A stretch of 5,676 bases of DNA from Oscillospiraceae bacterium (GTDB lineage: Bacteria > Bacillota > Clostridia > Oscillospirales > CAG-272): assembly GCA_009788105.1 (NCBI GenBank), contig WQSD01000096.1, positions 1 through 5,676 of the forward strand, in the 5' to 3' direction. Below, piece after piece: positions 4,108 through 5,676 of this stretch (the first letter of the stretch is position 1; every line of letters starts with the position of its first letter). The position numbers were made by a program, and so were the translations under genes. The notes under the pieces were generated by a model. It was given only the letters and a program-made list of their open reading frames with translations, did no database searches and had not been told where the DNA came from.

Positions 4108-5676
4108 TTTCAAAAACCCTTTCAGAATACCGAACACTGCCCATGGCATCTTTTGAATAAAAATCTGCACCGATTCGGTCTGCATACTCTTGCGTAAGAA
4201 CAGCTCCACCCACCATAACAAGACAATCAGGAGCTTTTTTTCGCAACATAGCAATAGTTTCTTCCATATAAACCACAGTAGTGGTCATTAGCGCACTAAG
4301 ACCCACCAATCGGACATTTTCACGCAACACAGTGTCAACAATAACATTCGGCTCAACATTTTTACCCAAGTCAATAACCTCGAAATTATAGTTCTCAAGC
4401 AATACCTTTACAATGTTTTTACCAATATCATGAACATCGCCTTTTACTGTCGCCAGCACAATTTTTCCGCGGCGCACTTGGCTTTCACCTTGTTTTGACA
4501 GGCTAACCTTGATAGCTTCAAAAGCGGATTTGGCCGCCTCGGCACTCATCAAAAGTTGCGGCAAAAATATCTTGCCCAATTCAAAATTTTCGCCAACTTT
4601 GTTTAATGCGGGAATTAAATGTTCGCTTATTATCACAAGTGGTTCAGTGTTTTCAAGCATAGTTGTTGCCAACTGCCCCGCTTCACTTCGTAAGCCTTTT
4701 ACAATTGCGTCATGTAAAGTTAAGTCAGAACCTGTTGTTGGTGCTATTGTTTTGCTTGGCTCACCCGATTTTGCAAAACGAGTGATGTATGCGGCACAAT
4801 TTTCATCTTTAGCGGTCAATGTGTTGTACGCCGCAAAAGCGTCCATCATGGCATCGCTTAACGGATTGATAATGCCTGCACTTAAACCGCGGTTCATTGC
4901 AAGAGTGAAGAAGGTGGCACTTATTTTTTCCCGTTCGGGCAAGCCAAAAGAAATGTTAGATACACCTAAAACTGTGTGTGTACCAAGCTCTTTTCGCACA
5001 CGCTCAATAGTTTCAAGAGTAATCTTTGCATTGTTTTCACCCGTACTAACAGTCATTGCTAATGGGTCGATTATAATATCTTTTCTGTCAATGCCATGTT
5101 GGACAGCGGCGGCGATAATTCGCTCTGCAATTTCCATTCTCCCTTGGGCTGTATCGGGAATTCCATCGTCGTCCAACGTAAGTGCAACTACTGCCGCGCC
5201 ATATTTCTTGACAAGCGGGAGAATTGATGCAAGGGATTCCGCTTTGCCATTTACCGAGTTTAGGAGTGGTTTTCCGTTGTAAATTCGCAACGCATTCTCG
5301 GCGGCAATCGGGTCGGAAGTGTCAATTTGCAGTGGTGTATCAGTAATGCTTTGCAAGCCAACAACCGCATTTTTCAGGACTTGCGCTTCGTCAATTTCAG
5401 GCAGACCTGTGTTTACGTCAAGAATTTCTGCCCCATGTTCAATCTGGTTCAATCCTTCTGCGAAAATATAGCTCATATCATTTTCACGCAAGGCTTGTTT
5501 AAGTCGCGGTTTGCCCGTGGGGTTGATTCGTTCGCCGATAATAACGGTCTTGTCTTCAAACACCACGCTTTTACCATAGGAGGACACAACAGTAAGCGAT
5601 TTTTTCGTCGGCGGGGCAAGGACTATCCCTTTGCACGCTTTCACTACAGCCGCCATATGTTCAGGTGTGGTGCCGC
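4097..5676 (-). CDS. metH: Cobalamin-dependent methionine synthase, 5' part missing (no activation domain)
   Basis: MetH transfers a methyl group from 5-methyl-tetrahydrofolate through cobalamin to homocysteine, giving methionine. The first ATG in the window (5654-5656) is not the start. The frame continues to the edge and reads GTTPEH just before it, the end of the GCCGTTPEH zinc-site motif of the homocysteine methyltransferase domain. The truncated first codon (?GC) is compatible with the zinc-ligand Cys. Counting from that Met as 1, the pterin-binding domain covers about 36-300: IIGERINPTGK (39-49), GAEILDVNTGLPEIDE (75-90), DPLAMTVSTG (197-206), GVSNISFGLP (231-240). The B12 cap includes IPALNKVGENFELGKIFLPQ. 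The B12-binding domain (about 395-519) has GDVHDIG with the cobalt-ligand His409 (codon 4430-4432), GLSALMTTT and MVGGA. The protein ends there, without the AdoMet-binding reactivation domain of E. coli MetH; in many anaerobes this is a separate protein. It is the upstream gene of the visible operon. Confidence 0.96.
   Translation of the reverse strand, partial: GTTPEHMAAVVKACKGIVLAPPTKKSLTVVSSYGKSVVFEDKTVIIGERINPTGKPRLKQALRENDMSYIFAEGLNQIEHGAEILDVNTGLPEIDEAQVLKNAVVGLQSITDTPLQIDTSDPIAAENALRIYNGKPLLNSVNGKAESLASILPLVKKYGAAVVALTLDDDGIPDTAQGRMEIAERIIAAAVQHGIDRKDIIIDPLAMTVSTGENNAKITLETIERVRKELGTHTVLGVSNISFGLPEREKISATFFTLAMNRGLSAGIINPLSDAMMDAFAAYNTLTAKDENCAAYITRFAKSGEPSKTIAPTTGSDLTLHDAIVKGLRSEAGQLATTMLENTEPLVIISEHLIPALNKVGENFELGKIFLPQLLMSAEAAKSAFEAIKVSLSKQGESQVRRGKIVLATVKGDVHDIGKNIVKVLLENYNFEVIDLGKNVEPNVIVDTVLRENVRLVGLSALMTTTVVYMEETIAMLRKKAPDCLVMVGGAVLTQEYADRIGADFYSKDAMGSVRYSERVFENEN
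4117..4122 (-). promoter_or_regulatory. Weak ribosome-binding site for the gamma-synthase-type gene
   Basis: AAAGGG on the minus strand, nine bases before the ATG at 4107, is the only purine-rich site in range. It is weaker than the GGAGG sites of the other genes. Because it lies inside metH and the genes overlap by 11 bp, initiation may depend on ribosomes terminating at the metH stop. Confidence 0.55.

Noticed and set aside
4108..4254. 49-residue N-terminal extension of the gamma-synthase-type enzyme
   Set aside because: It lies wholly within the metH B12 domain in another frame, and family members begin at or near the MKINTKCVHG start.
4509..5282. A 257-codon open frame on the plus strand
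   Set aside because: It is antisense to the pterin and cap domains of metH, whose motifs are unmistakable. The opening reflects codon bias of the real gene.

Overview
The window reads as ordinary chromosome of a low-to-mid GC Gram-positive bacterium, most likely a member of the Clostridia. The support is strong GGAGG ribosome-binding sites, sigma-A-type promoters with 17-bp spacers, an EF-P whose tip loop is the PGKG (Lys32) type, and a cobalamin-dependent methionine synthase that ends after its B12 domain. The assignment to a class is inference; no rRNA or other taxonomic marker is present.

Layout, left to right. Positions 1-139 (+) hold the C-terminus of a FabG-like short-chain dehydrogenase/reductase. 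It converges, with only 17 bp between stop codons, on a NarL/LuxR-type response regulator (157-756, -). A divergent intergenic region (757-963) carries two back-to-back promoters, one for the regulator (820-848, -) and one for efp (892-920, +). efp (964-1527, +) encodes elongation factor P. The 257-bp gap between efp and the next gene holds three things: a 70-bp MITE-like element with imperfect terminal inverted repeats and a 6-bp putative target duplication (1530-1611), a bidirectional intrinsic terminator (1610-1643), and a stretch with a 21-bp tandem repeat lying in frame after the neighbouring gene's stop codon (1647-1784).

From 1785 to the right edge is a tightly packed minus-strand operon, transcribed from beyond the window. 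Its genes are metH (4097-5676, 5' part cut off), then a Cys/Met-metabolism PLP enzyme of the cystathionine gamma-synthase type (2971-4107), then a MalY/PatB-type cystathionine beta-lyase (1785-2966). The first pair overlaps by 11 bp and the second is separated by 4 bp, so translational coupling is likely. Together they fit the last steps of methionine synthesis: O-acylhomoserine plus cysteine to cystathionine, cystathionine to homocysteine, and homocysteine plus methyl-tetrahydrofolate to methionine. The gene order is the reverse of the pathway order.

I found no rRNA, tRNA, CRISPR array, toxin-antitoxin pair, phage gene or clearly undescribed system. The least expected signals are the small MITE-like insertion behind efp, the hairpin just before the ribosome-binding site of the last operon gene, and the response regulator with no kinase beside it.
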